DNA from: Clavaria fumosa
Taxonomy: Eukaryota; Basidiomycota; Agaricomycetes; Agaricales; Clavariaceae
Assembly (NCBI GenBank): GCA_951802425.1
Contig: OX637798.1
Location: forward strand, 62,001-126,000
Length of the DNA stretch: 64,000 bases
Direction of reading: 5' to 3'
Shown: in pieces, positions 44,379-57,507 of the stretch
How positions within the stretch are numbered: the stretch's first letter is position 1
How the letters are laid out: each line of letters opens with the position of its first letter
Notes under the pieces: generated by a model
The model's database searches: none
What the model saw: the letters and a program-made list of their open reading frames with translations, nothing else
What the model was told of the DNA's origin: nothing
Program-made: the position numbers and the translations under genes

Positions 44379-47300
44379 CTATATCACAGGTGATCTCTCT
44401 TCTTTGTCAGCCTGCGGGTGTTGCTCTTCTTCGCTGTTGGAGCTGGGATGTGGCTCAGTATCAAGCAAGGCCCAAAGAAGATGACTAGAACTCACGAGAG
44501 TTTGACACATTCTTGCGCTTTGCCTTTCGTGATGCATCAGAGGTCTCAGGTGCAGAGATATTCGCGCCTGAATAAGCAATCGGATTGGTTATTGTAACAT
44601 GAATAGAGCAAACATAGCAAATTCTGACCCTTTGTTTTCTGATGAGACTTTGATGCTGTTGTCGGCTTCTTCATTGGACTCCCAACCTCACCTGAAATAT
44701 CCACAGGTCCACAGGAGCAATAACAATCATAGTGGTAATTTGTACTCACGAGGTGGCAGCAATGCTCTCTGTTTATCCTTCAAAGTAACATCACCGATGA
44801 TATCATCATTATCTATAGTAATAAGTTAATCCAAAGAAATGTTGAACAGCAAAGCACTCACCTTGCTCCATTGGAGAGTCATCATCATCTGGCACTCATG
44901 CAAGAATTCATGGCTCAATTCATTGCCGAGGAAAACAAAAAATCTCACCTGAAGACAATTCACTTGTTTCCATTGCTGTAGTTGAGAAAGAATCAGTTTG
45001 CTGAGGGCCATAATAACAGAATTAAAGGATAAAGAGGGCAACCCGCAAATCGTAGCCAGTCGGTGTGCGGGTGAGCAGCAAACTGTAGCCAGAGTGGGAG
45101 CCAGAAAAAAGGGACCCGCAAATCACAGCCAGTCGGTGTGTGGGTGAACAGAGAAAAGGTGAGAAGCTAAAGTGGGTGCAAGGAAACGAAGGACCCGCGA
45201 ACCATAGCCAGTTGATGTGCGGGTGAGCACGAAAGGGATCTGCAAACCATAAACTGTAGCTGAATATTGGTACCTACCTGATGTAATCTTCAACCTTTCC
45301 ATTGAGATTTGAGAAGATGAAGCTGGAATCAGTGATGATGAGGTCGGATTTGGCAGGGACAAATCTGGAATTGGCAGGGATGAGGTGGGCACAACTGGGT
45401 CAAGTTGCTTGCATTGTCGAGCTTGAGGAATTTATATCAAAACTTGAGCAGAATGACATACATGTTTCTCTGCCTCATCGTCATCTTCAGTGACATCTGA
45501 CTCCTCATTACTTGTGTGTGCAACCGGCTTCAGCATCGCCTTTGCAGTGTGACTAGGAGTGCCTCTCAATCTGGATTGAGGATGAGCCTTAGTCTTTAAT
45601 AATATCTTATCAATCAGTCATGGATCAGCTGGGATAAAATTTGAAATTACTCTTGCCCTCGCCCTCTCCCTGTTCCTACTTGATGACTGGTAGTCAGTAT
45701 CCACCTTTGCCATCATTGGCTCATTGTCATCGTCTTCTTCTGTCACTGTGATCTGAGGTGGTTCCAGGGCCTTTGCAGGCTGTTTGCCTTTGCGCTGTTC
45801 AATTCATGAGTATGGGAAGTGGGTGCAATAATAAACAATAAATAATTTGAATAAAATTTTACCGAAGTCATCTCCTTGTGCTCTTCATGGCTTATAGACG
45901 GAAGTCGTTTGAGGGACCACGAATCTTGTTTTTCATCAAAGATGAAAGGTTCATGAGGACTGACAGAAAAGTGACGCTGACGGGCTGAATTGTGCTGCAA
46001 GGCCTGATGATTGCAATTGCAAAATCATTTAGTTATGAAATACTAGAATTCTGCAAATGAAACTTACATTGATGAGACCATCAATGGCAATGGCAACCTC
46101 ACTTGCAATGGCTCCCCTACCTTTCACCCCACCCCTCAGCTTAGCAACTTCAGACCTCTCAATACTTGAGATGAATTTCTGGACTGCAGCTTGGTGAGAG
46201 TGGAATTTGTCAGCAGTTTGTCGGGCATCTTGACGCTGTTGAGAGGGTGTAATCGTGTTCAGTACATCTTGCACTACCAAACCATCAACCCATTTCCATT
46301 CCTTTACAGCCTTAAATTTCCCTGGGCTGACCAAGACATTATGTCCACAGGAAACTGAGGAAAAAATATTGTTGAGGGATTGTCGGACATGTCCTGCAGC
46401 ACCCTTGAGTATGTCTGGGCGGTAGTGTAAAGCAAGGTAGCTTTCAAGCATTGCTGAGAGCACAACTCGTCCATAGTCACGGCGGAGGGCATGAGAGTCA
46501 GAGGGGTCAATTGGAAAGGCAGTTGCAACAAGGGCCCGCTTTGTAAAGTCTGCATCAACACGATCTTCAATTGACCAGTCTGACTTCCTCTTGACAAACT
46601 CCAATAGTTGATCAACAGTGTCAAACACACCACTGGGTTTCAAGCCCAGCTTGTCCAAGTAGGGGTGGATATCCTTCACTGAGTCGCCACGTCGTTTGGC
46701 ATGTAGCACGCCTGTAGGAAATATAGCTTCAAGCTCGGCGCCAGACTTCGGGTGGGAGATAGGTAACTTTGACCAAGCAGCAGAGACATCATAGCTCATG
46801 TCAATCATATGGGTGGATAGGTGCTGCAAGATGGTCTTGATAAACTAACATGGCAGAATCAAAATGGTTAAGTTGATAAATAATTCAAGAAAACACACAA
46901 AGTCATGAGCCTCATTATGTTCTTGGATGAGTGGATCCTTAGCAAGTGCAGCAAGAATAGAGGAAGACACATCGCGAGATTTGGTGACTTTTGCAAAAAT
47001 TGCTGAGTAACTTGCTATGGGATCAATCCAGAATAAGATCTGCAAAAGTGGAGTCAATGATGTAGATGTGATGCAGATGTTAGTATAGGTCAGGTCTGCA
47101 CTCCATAGTGGGTTTTACTTGGGCCCACACCTTGTTGGCCTATGAAGTGCAGGGTCATGACCCCAAGGCAAACCACACTTCATAGGCCAACAAAGTGCAG
47201 GGCCATGATCCCAAGTCAAACCCACAATATGAAGTGGCAGCCAATTAAGAGTGTGGAATAATGAACTCACTTCCTCAAGTGCTGTGCCTACACGTTTGAG

Positions 47301-48982
47301 TGACCGATCTATCCAGACAATAAATGATGTGGTGGGAATTGGCAGTTGTGCGTATCTTGAGGACCCTGGGTAGCAAAGCTTCCAAGCAACACGTGCTGGA
47401 AATGTCCTGCAAAAATCAAGCTTTGCTGCATGTCTTCTGCGTGTTTCCTCTTGGCAAAGACGCACTACATCTTGGGCATAAAGCCGAAAGGCAGTTGTCC
47501 AGTCCTGGCTCCACATGTTGGGTGGGCAGCCCAATAGGCGATCCCTGAACGCATCATCAATCCTGTCCAGAAGTGGTCCATGCCATCTGGCACGCATTTT
47601 CTGAGTATTGGCCACTCCAACTGCCTGCTTCTCAACTTTGGTTATTGCAGCTTTGAGGTCAGGGTTTTCAATGGTAGGGTCCCGGTCTGCCCATTGTGCA
47701 AGGAGAGTCTGAACTTCCTGGAGTGAAGGAAATTCACCATCACCAACCATGCAAAATAGATTGCTGGCTGCCATATTGACTATTGCACTAAGGAGCTAAA
47801 ACAAAATGAAAAGACAATAATAAAATCAAATGAGCCTGGATACTCACACCGCCATGGGTGCCAGATAAAGTGTCTGCCATCCAGCTTATTTTGAGGAAAG
47901 GAGCATCACGGAAGTGTTTGCCAAGTGATAGTATCATTGTCAGAAATGCAATCCCATCATTGGTTGCAAAGATTCATGAGTATACGCTGGATGTATCGGT
48001 TGCCCACCGACGGATTGAAGTGATAGCTTGATCCTTTTTCTCGGTGCTACGAATGACATCAAGGCCATCATCCACAGCTGCTTGATAGACCTTCTCATCC
48101 TCATCATCAGCCATGATGATATCCCGAACCTTTTCAACAATACGTTCCTCAGGGGTTTCACCAAAAACAAATTTTGCCTGGTTGCGAGCTAGGAGACGCA
48201 TGCAGGCCAGACCTTTGTCTGGCAACATGAAGAGTTTTCCTTTGAATATTTAATTTAAATCAGTCAAAAATTTGTGAATAATAGACATTACCTATATCCC
48301 AAACTGCAATTGCCCAACGCTTTGCCTTCTGAATAGACTCCTCAAGTGTCGTAATGTCTTGTTTCAATTTGTCAGCCTCCTTCGTGTTTTCCAAGTCTGC
48401 CCGTAGGATGTTCAGCTTTTCTTCGAGTTCAGCAATGAACTTTTTCAGGGCATGTCGGCGGTGGTTCCCTCCAAAAATTTCGGCTTCACCCTTGTTCACT
48501 GCATCGATGCCAAGTTGATTGAGTTGCAAGTTGGGTACTTCTTCAATGGTGCATCCATCAATGTCTGCAAGTGGTGATACATCATCAATCCATTCAGGCT
48601 TCAACCCAACTGGCAGAGCACTGTCACGTTCGCAGTGAAGCAGGCCTTCTGTGAAATAGCATTGAACAAGTTCATCAACCTTCTCATCATTCAGTGGCCG
48701 GTCATTGTAAGTGCCCCAGGTGAAAGAGTAAGGTGACTCAAGCAAGTCAATAGAGTAATATCCCACAAAAGTGCTGGCAAGATGGCGTTGGGTCTCAGTG
48801 TGAGCATTTGCAAACAGATCTTTGTAACGATTGGGGCTGGCCTGTGTTCTGTCATTAGACTATGTTGAATCTTGGATAATTGGGTGACTCACCATAGTCC
48901 CCTTAGCAGATGAAGCCTGTGAGGATGGGGTTGTGTGTGGCAATGGCAGCAATGATGTGGCAAGCTTTGTGAGGTCAAACAT
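44379..48982 (-). CDS. Gene C: protein with ParB-like motif, many exons, two in-frame TGA
   Basis: ATG 48982 begins MFDLTKLATS. After an intron, about 48845-48290 encodes a domain with a ParB/sulfiredoxin-like layout: an early NDRPLNDEKVDEL segment and later GGNHRRHALKKF, close to the ParB GxxR...A motif, then a coiled coil. Further exons continue through 48246-47850, 47790-47270, 47040-46900, 46850-46070, 45990-45850 and 45780-45430, then small exons to SPVI and a stop at 44379. The C-terminus is Ser/Glu-rich with a basic SRKAKRKN patch. TGA codons at 47976-47974 and 45620-45618 interrupt otherwise good frames, so it is probably a recent pseudogene. ParB-like folds bind or cut DNA or hydrolyse CTP in bacteria; the function here is unknown. 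Confidence 0.6.
45030..45260. repeat. GACCCGCAAA... repeat in gene C intron
   Basis: Three or four copies of ACCCGCRAACCATAGCCAG with GGTGTGCGGGTGAGCA, in the intron before the micro-exons. The same class as in the introns of gene B. Confidence 0.55.
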
Positions 48983-49034
48983 GCATCACACAAATTAGCA
49001 TCAACATTCCATGCAAATATGGAAATTTATACCC

Positions 49035-49271
49035 ACCCCTGCAATTTTCCACGCACCATGTAGGGACACATGACCACCCCTGCAATTTTCCACACACCAT
49101 GTAGGGACACATGACCACCCCTGCAATTTCCCACACACCATGTAGGGACACATGACCACCCCTGCAATTTCCCACACACCATGTAGGGACACATGACCAC
49201 CCCTGCAATTTCCCACACACAATGTAGGGACACATGACCACCCCTGCAATTTCCCACACACAATGTAGGGA
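49035..49271. repeat. 41-bp minisatellite, about six units
   Basis: Near-identical units of CCCCTGCAATTTCCCACACA followed by CCATGTAGGGACACATGACCA, directly upstream of gene C. Confidence 0.9.
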
Positions 49272-51507
49272 TGGGCAATTTCCACCAGTGTTGTGCCAGT
49301 CACCAACTGAGAGTCATGGTCACCCAACCATGATGCATGAGAAAGACATCAACACTTGCCAACAGTCATGCATCCATGACTGTGTGCTAGTCCTAGAGTC
49401 TTGCTTCACTCTAGCACATGCATTTACTCTGGGCTCTTCCTCCTGGTACATAACCCTTATGCCCTCTGCAGTGCTCCTGTATTACACTCTTGTGACTCCT
49501 CAATATATCACCATGTTTTGCAATCTATTGTGTCCTCACTCTGAGTCAAACAGCCTTGCAACTAGTGAGGACAAGGGCTGTAGTGTCAACCCTTGGCCAA
49601 ATCATAGCTCAAGGGTGCACAAGAGATTAGTAGCAACTCACCTTGTGCAACAGGGTTGGGTAGCAGAGTTCAATGGAAGTGAGGCAAATTAATGGCCAAG
49701 AACTCAGGTGAGTCAAAAACAATTTGAAGTCACATGGTGGTGAACTTTTCTTTATGGCCCAATCAAGATTGTAGTATTGGCACCTGTTGATAAAACCATA
49801 GCTACCAGAGATGCATGGAACAAAGATATAATGTTGGCTCAAGATTAAATCTGCACAATCTACTGGCTTGAACATTGGCCAAGACCTATGTATTGGTGTT
49901 GCATTATCAAATCAGCCTGATCCCAGTGTGCCAAATCCTGTATCCTGACCTTCATGTTGGCTGACCTGTGATGACATCATTGATAGGGTTTTGGGAATAT
50001 CAGCCTGCTTGAATATTATGGTCAATCTCCAATATCAGCTAGGACTATATGTGAATTGGTGGCATCAACAAGATCATCACTAACTCCAACCTCATACCTC
50101 CATAATGGCTGCCTACTATTGTCAAGGCTTCAACCACTATTATCAGTCTTTCAGCTACTAGGTTTGTGTGATTACCTTATGTCTCACACTTTGTCTCACT
50201 GCAGGGCAACTTTTGAGACAACCCAGTATAAAAATTTTAGCATTTGCACATAATATCTGGTATAATATCTGGTAGCATGACTGTAACAAGTATGAGCCAT
50301 ACACACAGCAGCCAAAATGCACTTCAGGAGAATCCTTGGTCAAAGGAAGAGTATTACACTGTAGGGAATGGATCTTATAGACATGGCACAGATCTAACTG
50401 TTCTTTTATGTGAAAATGTGTGCTGTTCTTGTAGCTGTTCTTGTAGTTGTTCTGTTATTGTGCCTTGTGTGACCACTTGTGACATATAATATAATATAAT
50501 ATTTTGGTATCAAAATTGTCTGCTATGGTGTTCAGGCATGACAGCCATCACTTTCCCTCAACCACCTGTGTGACTTATCCATTGTCTAATCAGGCCTCAT
50601 CAGCAACCACACAGCCTTCAAGTGGCATACAAGTTGTGTGCATGTGCCATGCATTTGGATGTGCATCAAAAGCGCAAGTGGTAATGAGCAGCATGGCCAT
50701 TTGGTAACCCCTTCTGCTCAACATCAACACCAAAACAAAGGACAAAGGAACCTTCTGCAGGTCAGGTAGGTTCCAAAGTATGCAGATATGAATATTTATT
50801 GCTTTCTATCAAAATGTATTGATGTATGATAAGGAGCAGCTCACCTGAAGCCTGCCTGCGTCATCTGGAACCTCTGAGCACGTGAACAGCATGTGTGCTG
50901 ATCATCCAGGACAGGCTTGGGTCTCAGGCATTCTCCAGACACACACATCGTGTTCACACCATATGCAGTGCTGAGCCTGCTGAAGATGTGCTAGTGCAAG
51001 CTGTGTGCATTCTGGGAGGGCGAGGCGCAGACGCTGCGGCTCGTGCGAGAGGTTGCAGATGTGCTCTTGGTCGTGGCGGTGACCCAGCACCACATGCCCA
51101 TGCTGTACCACTCGTTTATGCAGGCACTGCTGTTGGCGCAGCAGGACTCAGCGAATGCCAGCGCATGCCTCTTCTTCATGCCTCTGCTAGGCTTCATCAT
51201 GATCCTGGATTTGTTGGAAAAATGATTGTTCAGCTTCACCCATCTTTGAGTGTACTACACCTTCAATAGCAGCCAAAAGTTGTATCCAAAGCTTGAAGAG
51301 CATGCTGGATAGAAACTGTGAGTTGTCAGTCATAAGTAGTGGTTCAAGAATGTTCAAGTCTCAGAGGCAGCACTGAGGCCATGAGGTGTGCATGAGCCCA
51401 TGCCTGGACAGTTGGTATTACATAATTTGAATATTCAAGTCAGATATAACTGTATTATATACTCGATGACAACCAGGTACAGGACTGCTGACTGGCATGT
51501 AAAACAG
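49272..51507. other. Intergenic between genes D and C; short CpG-rich ORF island
   Basis: Mostly decayed sequence without a gene. The exception is about 50985-51225, whose plus-strand frame reads LREVADVLLVVAVTQHHMPM-like coding sequence (continuous from about 50998, with a 60-aa ATG frame 51043-51225). It is CpG-rich, unlike its surroundings. I do not recognise it. Confidence 0.4.
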
Positions 51508-54500
51508 CTAGATCTGTGCTGTGAGAGCTATTCTCCTTGCCCGCTTGCTGTTTTCCTCATCTGAAAATATTAAATAATGCCTGATGGGAGTGATTGGGAC
51601 ATGCTCACCACTTTCTGAATGAATTCGCTTCCGGGTGCCTTGGGTATCATTCACAGTTTTCTTGATGACAACAAATTCTGGCCCAGTCCACTCAAAGGTT
51701 TTGCAATAGGGAAGATCTTTCAACTCTTTGCCCATCTCTGCTCGAAAATGAAATAGGAGGTTAGGATGATGCTTGCAGAAGTGCTTGTCCATCCTTGCAT
51801 GGAGACAACTCTGTGAGAGACCAGGGTTGGAAGAGTCTTCATCCTCCTTGTACTTGCAAATCGTCACAGCAAGGTGAACAATAGATGGGTTGAATAGAGC
51901 AGATAGGGGATCCACCAACTCTTCTCCAATCTTGAGCCATTGTGATTTGCTGAAGGACTGCTGGAAGTCCATGTACTTCTTCAAAATTGCTGTGCGCTGG
52001 GCCTTCATCATGTTTTGAAGTGCACCTACTTCCAAACTTGTTTGATCCTTGATCTCCAAGTCATATGTCCAGCATAGCTCAAGCACATTTCCAAGTGCAA
52101 TGAGGTCCAAAAGGCCTTGAGCAGTGGTTGGGTCTATTGAATGATCACCCACTGTCAATTTGCATCAGATGGGGAGAGGAAAGGAGAATAGTTAGGGGCA
52201 GACCATCTTGGATATATTCATGAGAGGTATATTCATCAATTGCCATTGCCAAGATGCGCCACAGCAATACCTCAGTTTCTGAATGGTTGGTATTTGTCAC
52301 ACCATGTAAGAGCACCCCAGTGTGGATGTGGCCCCAGCATGAGTCACGAATAGTTGAGGTGCAATACATATGACGACCCAGCACAATTGAGTTGTCAACT
52401 GTGAGCACATAATGTGGGGTATTTGGTCGCATGAAGCTATTTCACATTTAGCAAATTGAATAAAATGTAAAAAGTACACCCACAAGACGGTGCCTGGCTG
52501 GATGATAACAGCCTCATGCTCAAAACATGAGGTAGCTGCATCATCCACCTCAGTGGTGGAAAAGGCAAGGGGTGATGACATATCCCCAGCTGAGCAGGAC
52601 TCCATATTGTGGCGGTGGTGACAAACAACCCAATATTTGGTCCCAGTGATAGCATCAATGGCAGTGGCAAGACCATTTGCATCAATGTGAATCCAGCTCA
52701 TTGCATTTTTCATGGCAGCTGTAGCCCATATAAGGTGATCGGTGGGCGGATTGGCATGAGAAAAACCATGAGTGCCTCTTGTTTGTTGCCATGCAATACT
52801 GTGGGAGTTCAGGTGACTTGTGAGGGAAATTAAGTCTCAGCACAGGCAGTGCAGATTTATTGAACACTCACTGGTAGGGTATGCAATGTCGATACTCCAA
52901 CCCAAGTGGTATGTCAAGAACATTGAGGATGTGTCCATTGTTGGGCATTTGGCTGTGATGGAAGAAGTCAAGCAGGGTGCCATGGCAGTGTCGCTCACTG
53001 TTGGTGCTGTCGATGGACTGATCTGTGTATAATTTGTAAGCATATTTAGGCCATGGCATTAGTCATACCATACCTATCATGCTTCTTGTTCTTGTGATAT
53101 TTGCATAGTTCCTCAATGTTGAAATTGAGAACCCCTCATCTTGGAGAGGTGTGTTGAGAACAAGAATATGGCGATGCCGGAAGATGTCCTGGAGAGTCCT
53201 AGTTGAGAGCTGCAGGAATTCCATGTATGTTGTAACAAAGATGTTTGACACTGGTGGGTTCAGCAAGTCAAATGGTATGCATCGAGATGAGGCATGGTGG
53301 TGAGGTGGGTGACCATCAACATATCCAGCTTCAACACTGGCATGGATGTCCACCAACAGCCTAGTTTCTTTGCTAGCCTGTATTTACCAGTGTTGGAATA
53401 GTACATGCCTGATGAGCAGTTAACTCACAGTGGTCTTTGATGTCTGGAAGTGGATAGAGATAGGTGCTGCTTTAGGATCTGGAAGATATGCTTGGATCTT
53501 CACTGGGGGTGACAACTATAAAGCATATCAGCAGAAATTGGCAGTCACAGGGAGAAAAACTCACTCCAGGGTTATCTGTGGCATTTATGAGGGTATTTGG
53601 TTCCTCAGGCTCAAAACAAATGTTAGATAATATCCCATCATTATTTAATAAGACTCACATCTCCTTCAATATCATAGTAAACTGGAAAGAGCATTGTGGC
53701 CTCTTCATCAACACTATTGCCTAACTCCTTACTTTGACCTGCTCCAGACTTTCTTGCAGATTTCCTATGTTTCCAAGTGCTTGTGGGACTGGACATTGGT
53801 GGTGTGGGAAGCAAGTACACAGATTGAGTTGGAGATGATGGTAAAGATGATATTGGGGATGAACTTGCTGAGGCAGATTTCAGGAAGGTTAAAGGCAGTG
53901 CAGTGGGAAGGTATTTTGCAGCCAATGAATTGACTGCATTGATAGCTGCATCTGTGTCTTCCTCAGCTTCAAATACCACATCAAAAGTGGGCTTCCAGTC
54001 ATTATCATTGTACTGCAACCCCAGACATAACTGTAGGTGATCCTGTGCCTGAGGCAGTGTGATATTGCCTGCTGCAAAATTGCGTATTATATCCCATGCA
54101 TTTGGGTCATTCAGAGGCAGGGGGTGAAGAAAATCAATATCTCTATTGAGGAATGATCAGCTTGTGTCCTCCATGAAAATGTTCACTCACTGTGTTTCCT
54201 CTGTTTCTGGTGTTTCCTTAGGCCCTGCCCCTTCTTGGGTCTGCTCCTTGTCCTGTGGAAGTGGGTGGGAAATGTCCATATCCCTATTGATGTGTGATTA
54301 GCCAATATCCTCCCTGAAAATGCAGACTGACTGTGTCTCCTGTGTCTCTTGTGTCTCCTGAGGCCCTGCCCCTTCTTGGGTCTGCCCATCATCTTGTGAT
54401 GGTGGGTGAAAAGTGTCCACATCCCTATTGATGTGTGATTAGCTTGTAAGCTTGTATCCTCCCTGAAATTGCAGACTGACATCTGCTGTGTCTCTTCTTC

Positions 54501-56144
54501 CTGGGTCTGCTGCTCATTCTGTGGTGGTGGGGAAGAAATGTCCATGTCTCTATAGAAGAGTGATTAAATGGCATCCTCCCTGAGAATGCCAACTCACTGT
54601 GTCTCCTGTGCCTCTTGTGCTTCCTGAGGTGCTGCCCCTGTATTCTCATGCATCTCCCCTTCATTAGGAAGAAGTGCAGGTTGAATTTGGGGGAATAATA
54701 CATCTGGTATATCACCTGAACCAAAGAAGTGAGTAGATGAACTCTGGATAAATGTGGAACATGCTCACGTGTAACAAACCAATCCTGTAATTGTGGTATG
54801 TTGCCTTTGCACTCAAGTGCTGCTCCCATCTCATGAAGTTCAATAACTTCAGCCTTGTACTCCATCCCACATGATGATCTTAGTAATGCCTTCCACATCA
54901 TTTTCTCTATAGCCAGTAGTGAACTTGGCTTTCCACCAAGTGACTGTCCCAACTGGGCCAATGAATCATAAAGATTAACCCATAAAAGGATAATAAAAAG
55001 CTTAACTCACCAAAAAGAGCTGCTCTTTATTGATGGACTGAGAGGCACTATTCCGTGGCACTAAGAGGATGAGAGGGGAGATCGCCAGGGCAAGTTGTGT
55101 GTATTGGATTATGTTTCTTATCACTGCTGCATTGGTAAGACCAGCAGGCAGTGCAACTTGGTGATCTGCAGCCTGCCTGGTTTTCATTGTCAGCAGAAAT
55201 TCAAGAATATTAAAAACTAAATGCACATATGAAGGCTGTGGAGTAGGTCACTTTGTGGACCCTGGCTCTTGAGGTATGACTTGACATTGAATTAGTTATG
55301 ATCTGTGATATCCAAAGTAACACTCACTGGTCTAAATGCACTGACTGCAAAGGCTACAGAATGCCACTGTTCTAAAACATCATGTGTGGAGCGGTGAATA
55401 GCATGCTGGGATGCCTTGAGCAGGTTTGAAATCGTGGCCTTGAACCTGCGAGGCTCCTCAGCATCCCCCACATCCCCCACATCCACATCCCACACATCCA
55501 GGTCCTGGACTGTTGAAGTGCTTGCCTCTAGCACAGGAAGAGCAGGCAGGGCAGATATGAGAGGAGGGGCAGGAAGGGCAATATTATGTGGTGAATGTAC
55601 AAGGTGCTGTATAGCCCTGTTGGCAGTTGATGGGACAATTGAAGTCCATTTCTCAAGATTTTTGAGGATTCTCTCCAGAGTGGGTGAGAGAGTTGGAGGG
55701 TGAGAGCGGGGGGTGGGATGGAGAGCAGGATGTGGAGGCCAGTCTTGGACCCACAAGAGGACATCAAGGAGTTGGTACATAAGAATAATTTTACCAAAGT
55801 AGGCCTGTTCTAATGGTATGGGTGTGTGGCTGATTTGGCTAGGGATCAAAATGGCAAGGACATAGGCATTTGCTTTGTCAACTGCCAGGGGTTCATTTTC
55901 AACTGTATCTATTTCTTGTGCAAGCATCTACAGACTATCAAGGACAGTAACTGTGCTGGTAAACCTGAACACTCACCTTGATGAGATTGTGTGCAGGAGA
56001 AGGAAGTACAGTTGGGCAGTGGCTTTCTACCCATGCAAGGAGAGGTCCTGGTTCATGAATGCACCCATTTCGCCATGGGTAAGACTTTAGGACAGAAGAA
56101 TTGATTCGAATATCACGGAGGCAGTGGAATTGGGTTTGAGACAT
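51508..56144 (-). CDS. Gene D1: JmjC-like Fe(II)/2-oxoglutarate dioxygenase, multi-exon
   Basis: ATG 56144 (MSQTQFHC) opens exon 1. Exon 2 (55927-55314) is Pro-rich with an acidic DVWDVDVGDVGDAEE stretch. Exons near 55230-55010 and 54965-54720 follow, then tandem Gln/Glu-rich small exons (54660-54170). After a Ser/Pro-rich exon (54018-53660) comes the catalytic part: DGHPPHHH, FRHRHILVLNTPLQDEGF, GTLLDFF, the HxD iron motif in IHIDANG (about 52690) and the distal His in MRPNTPHYVLTV. It ends SKRARRIALTAQI at 51508. JmjC enzymes hydroxylate or demethylate histones or other proteins; the target here is unknown. Exon joins are approximate. No premature stop was noticed. Confidence 0.65.
54165..54660 (-). 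repeat. Tandem exon-intron units in gene D1
   Basis: About four units of about 118 bp each contain an exon (GACATTTCcCACCCACcaycacar..., CAGACCCAAGAAGGGGCAGG, ending ACACA) and a short intron (GTGAGT/GTCAGT...TTTCAGGGAGGAT...ATAG). Confidence 0.7.
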
Positions 56145-56255
56145 GACAGTATGTATGAGAGTGCTGGGAGTGTGTTATCAAGATTGGACCAAATGATGAT
56201 AAACATGAACATTGTTCATGTACTTACCTGACCTGCTCAAATAGAGTAGCTTTGT

Positions 56256-57490
56256 ATTTGTTTAGGCCTCAAATATATTTGAGGCCTAAACAAATACAAA
56301 GCTACTCACCTGACCTGCTCAATATATCTAAAGCCTAAACAAATACAAAGCTACTCACCTGACCTGCTCAATATATTGAAAGCCTAAACAAATACAAAGC
56401 CACTCACCTGACCTCATAACTGGCTCAAATATATTTGAGGCCTAAACAGATACAAAGCTACTCACCTGACCTCATGACTGGCTCAAATATATTTGAGGCC
56501 TAAACAGATACAAAGCTACTCACCTGACCTCATGACTGGCTCAAATATATTTGAGGCCTAAACAAATACAAAGCTACTCACCTGACCTCATGACTGGCTC
56601 AAATATATTTGAGGCCTAAACAAATACAAAGCTACTCACCTGACCTCATGACTGGCTCAAATATATTTGAGGCCTAAACAAATACAAAGCTACTCACCTG
56701 ACCTGCTCAATATATCTAAAGCCTAAACAGATACAAAGCTACTCACCTGACCTGCTCAATATATTGAAAGCCTAAACAAATACAAAGCCACTCACCTGAC
56801 CTCATAACTGGCTCAAATATATTTGAGGCCTAAACAGATACAAAGCTACTCACCTGACCTCATGACTGGCTCAAATATATTTGAGGCCTAAACAAATACA
56901 AAGCTACTCACCTGACCTGCTCAACATATTTAAGGCCTAAACAAATACAAAGCTACTCACCTGACCTGCTCAAATATATTTGAGGCCTAAACAAATACAA
57001 AGCTACTCACCTGACCTGCTCAACATATTTAAGGCCTAAACAAATACAAAGCTACTCACCTGACCTCATGACTGGCTCAAATATATTTGAGGCCTAAACA
57101 AACACAAAGCTACTCACCTGACCTGCTCAATATATTTAAAGCCTAAACAAATACAAAGCCACTCACCTGACCTCATGACTGGCTCAAATATATTTGAGGC
57201 CTAAACAAATACAAAGCTACTCACCTGACCTGCTCAACATATTTAAGGCCTAAACACAAAGCTACTCACCTGACCTGCTCAATATATTTAAAGCCTAGAC
57301 AAATACAAAGCCACTCACCTGACCTCATGACTGGCTCAAATATATTTGAGGCCTAAACAGATACAAAGCTACTCACCTGACCTCATGACTGGCTCAAATA
57401 TATTTGAGGCCTAAACAAATACAAACCTACTCACCTGACCTGCTCAATATATTTAAAGCCTAAACAAATACAAAGCCACTCACCTGACCA
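56256..57490 (-). repeat. Left minisatellite (48- and 58-bp units) upstream of gene D1
   Basis: Units such as CTCAAATATATTTGAGGCCT, AAACAAATACAAAGCTACTC, ACCTGACC(TCATGACTGG). On the minus strand, the sense strand of gene D1, each unit reads CAGGTGAGTAGC. The array begins with a perfect palindrome at about 56244-56318. Confidence 0.9.
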
Positions 57491-57507
57491 CATCAGTGTC
57501 TCAGACA

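Noticed and set aside
54425..54961. 178-aa frame as a single exon
   Set aside because: Its second half (basic, Arg/His-rich) is the wrong frame of the Gln/Glu-rich tandem exons; splicing at GTGAGT/ATAG gives the acidic frame instead.
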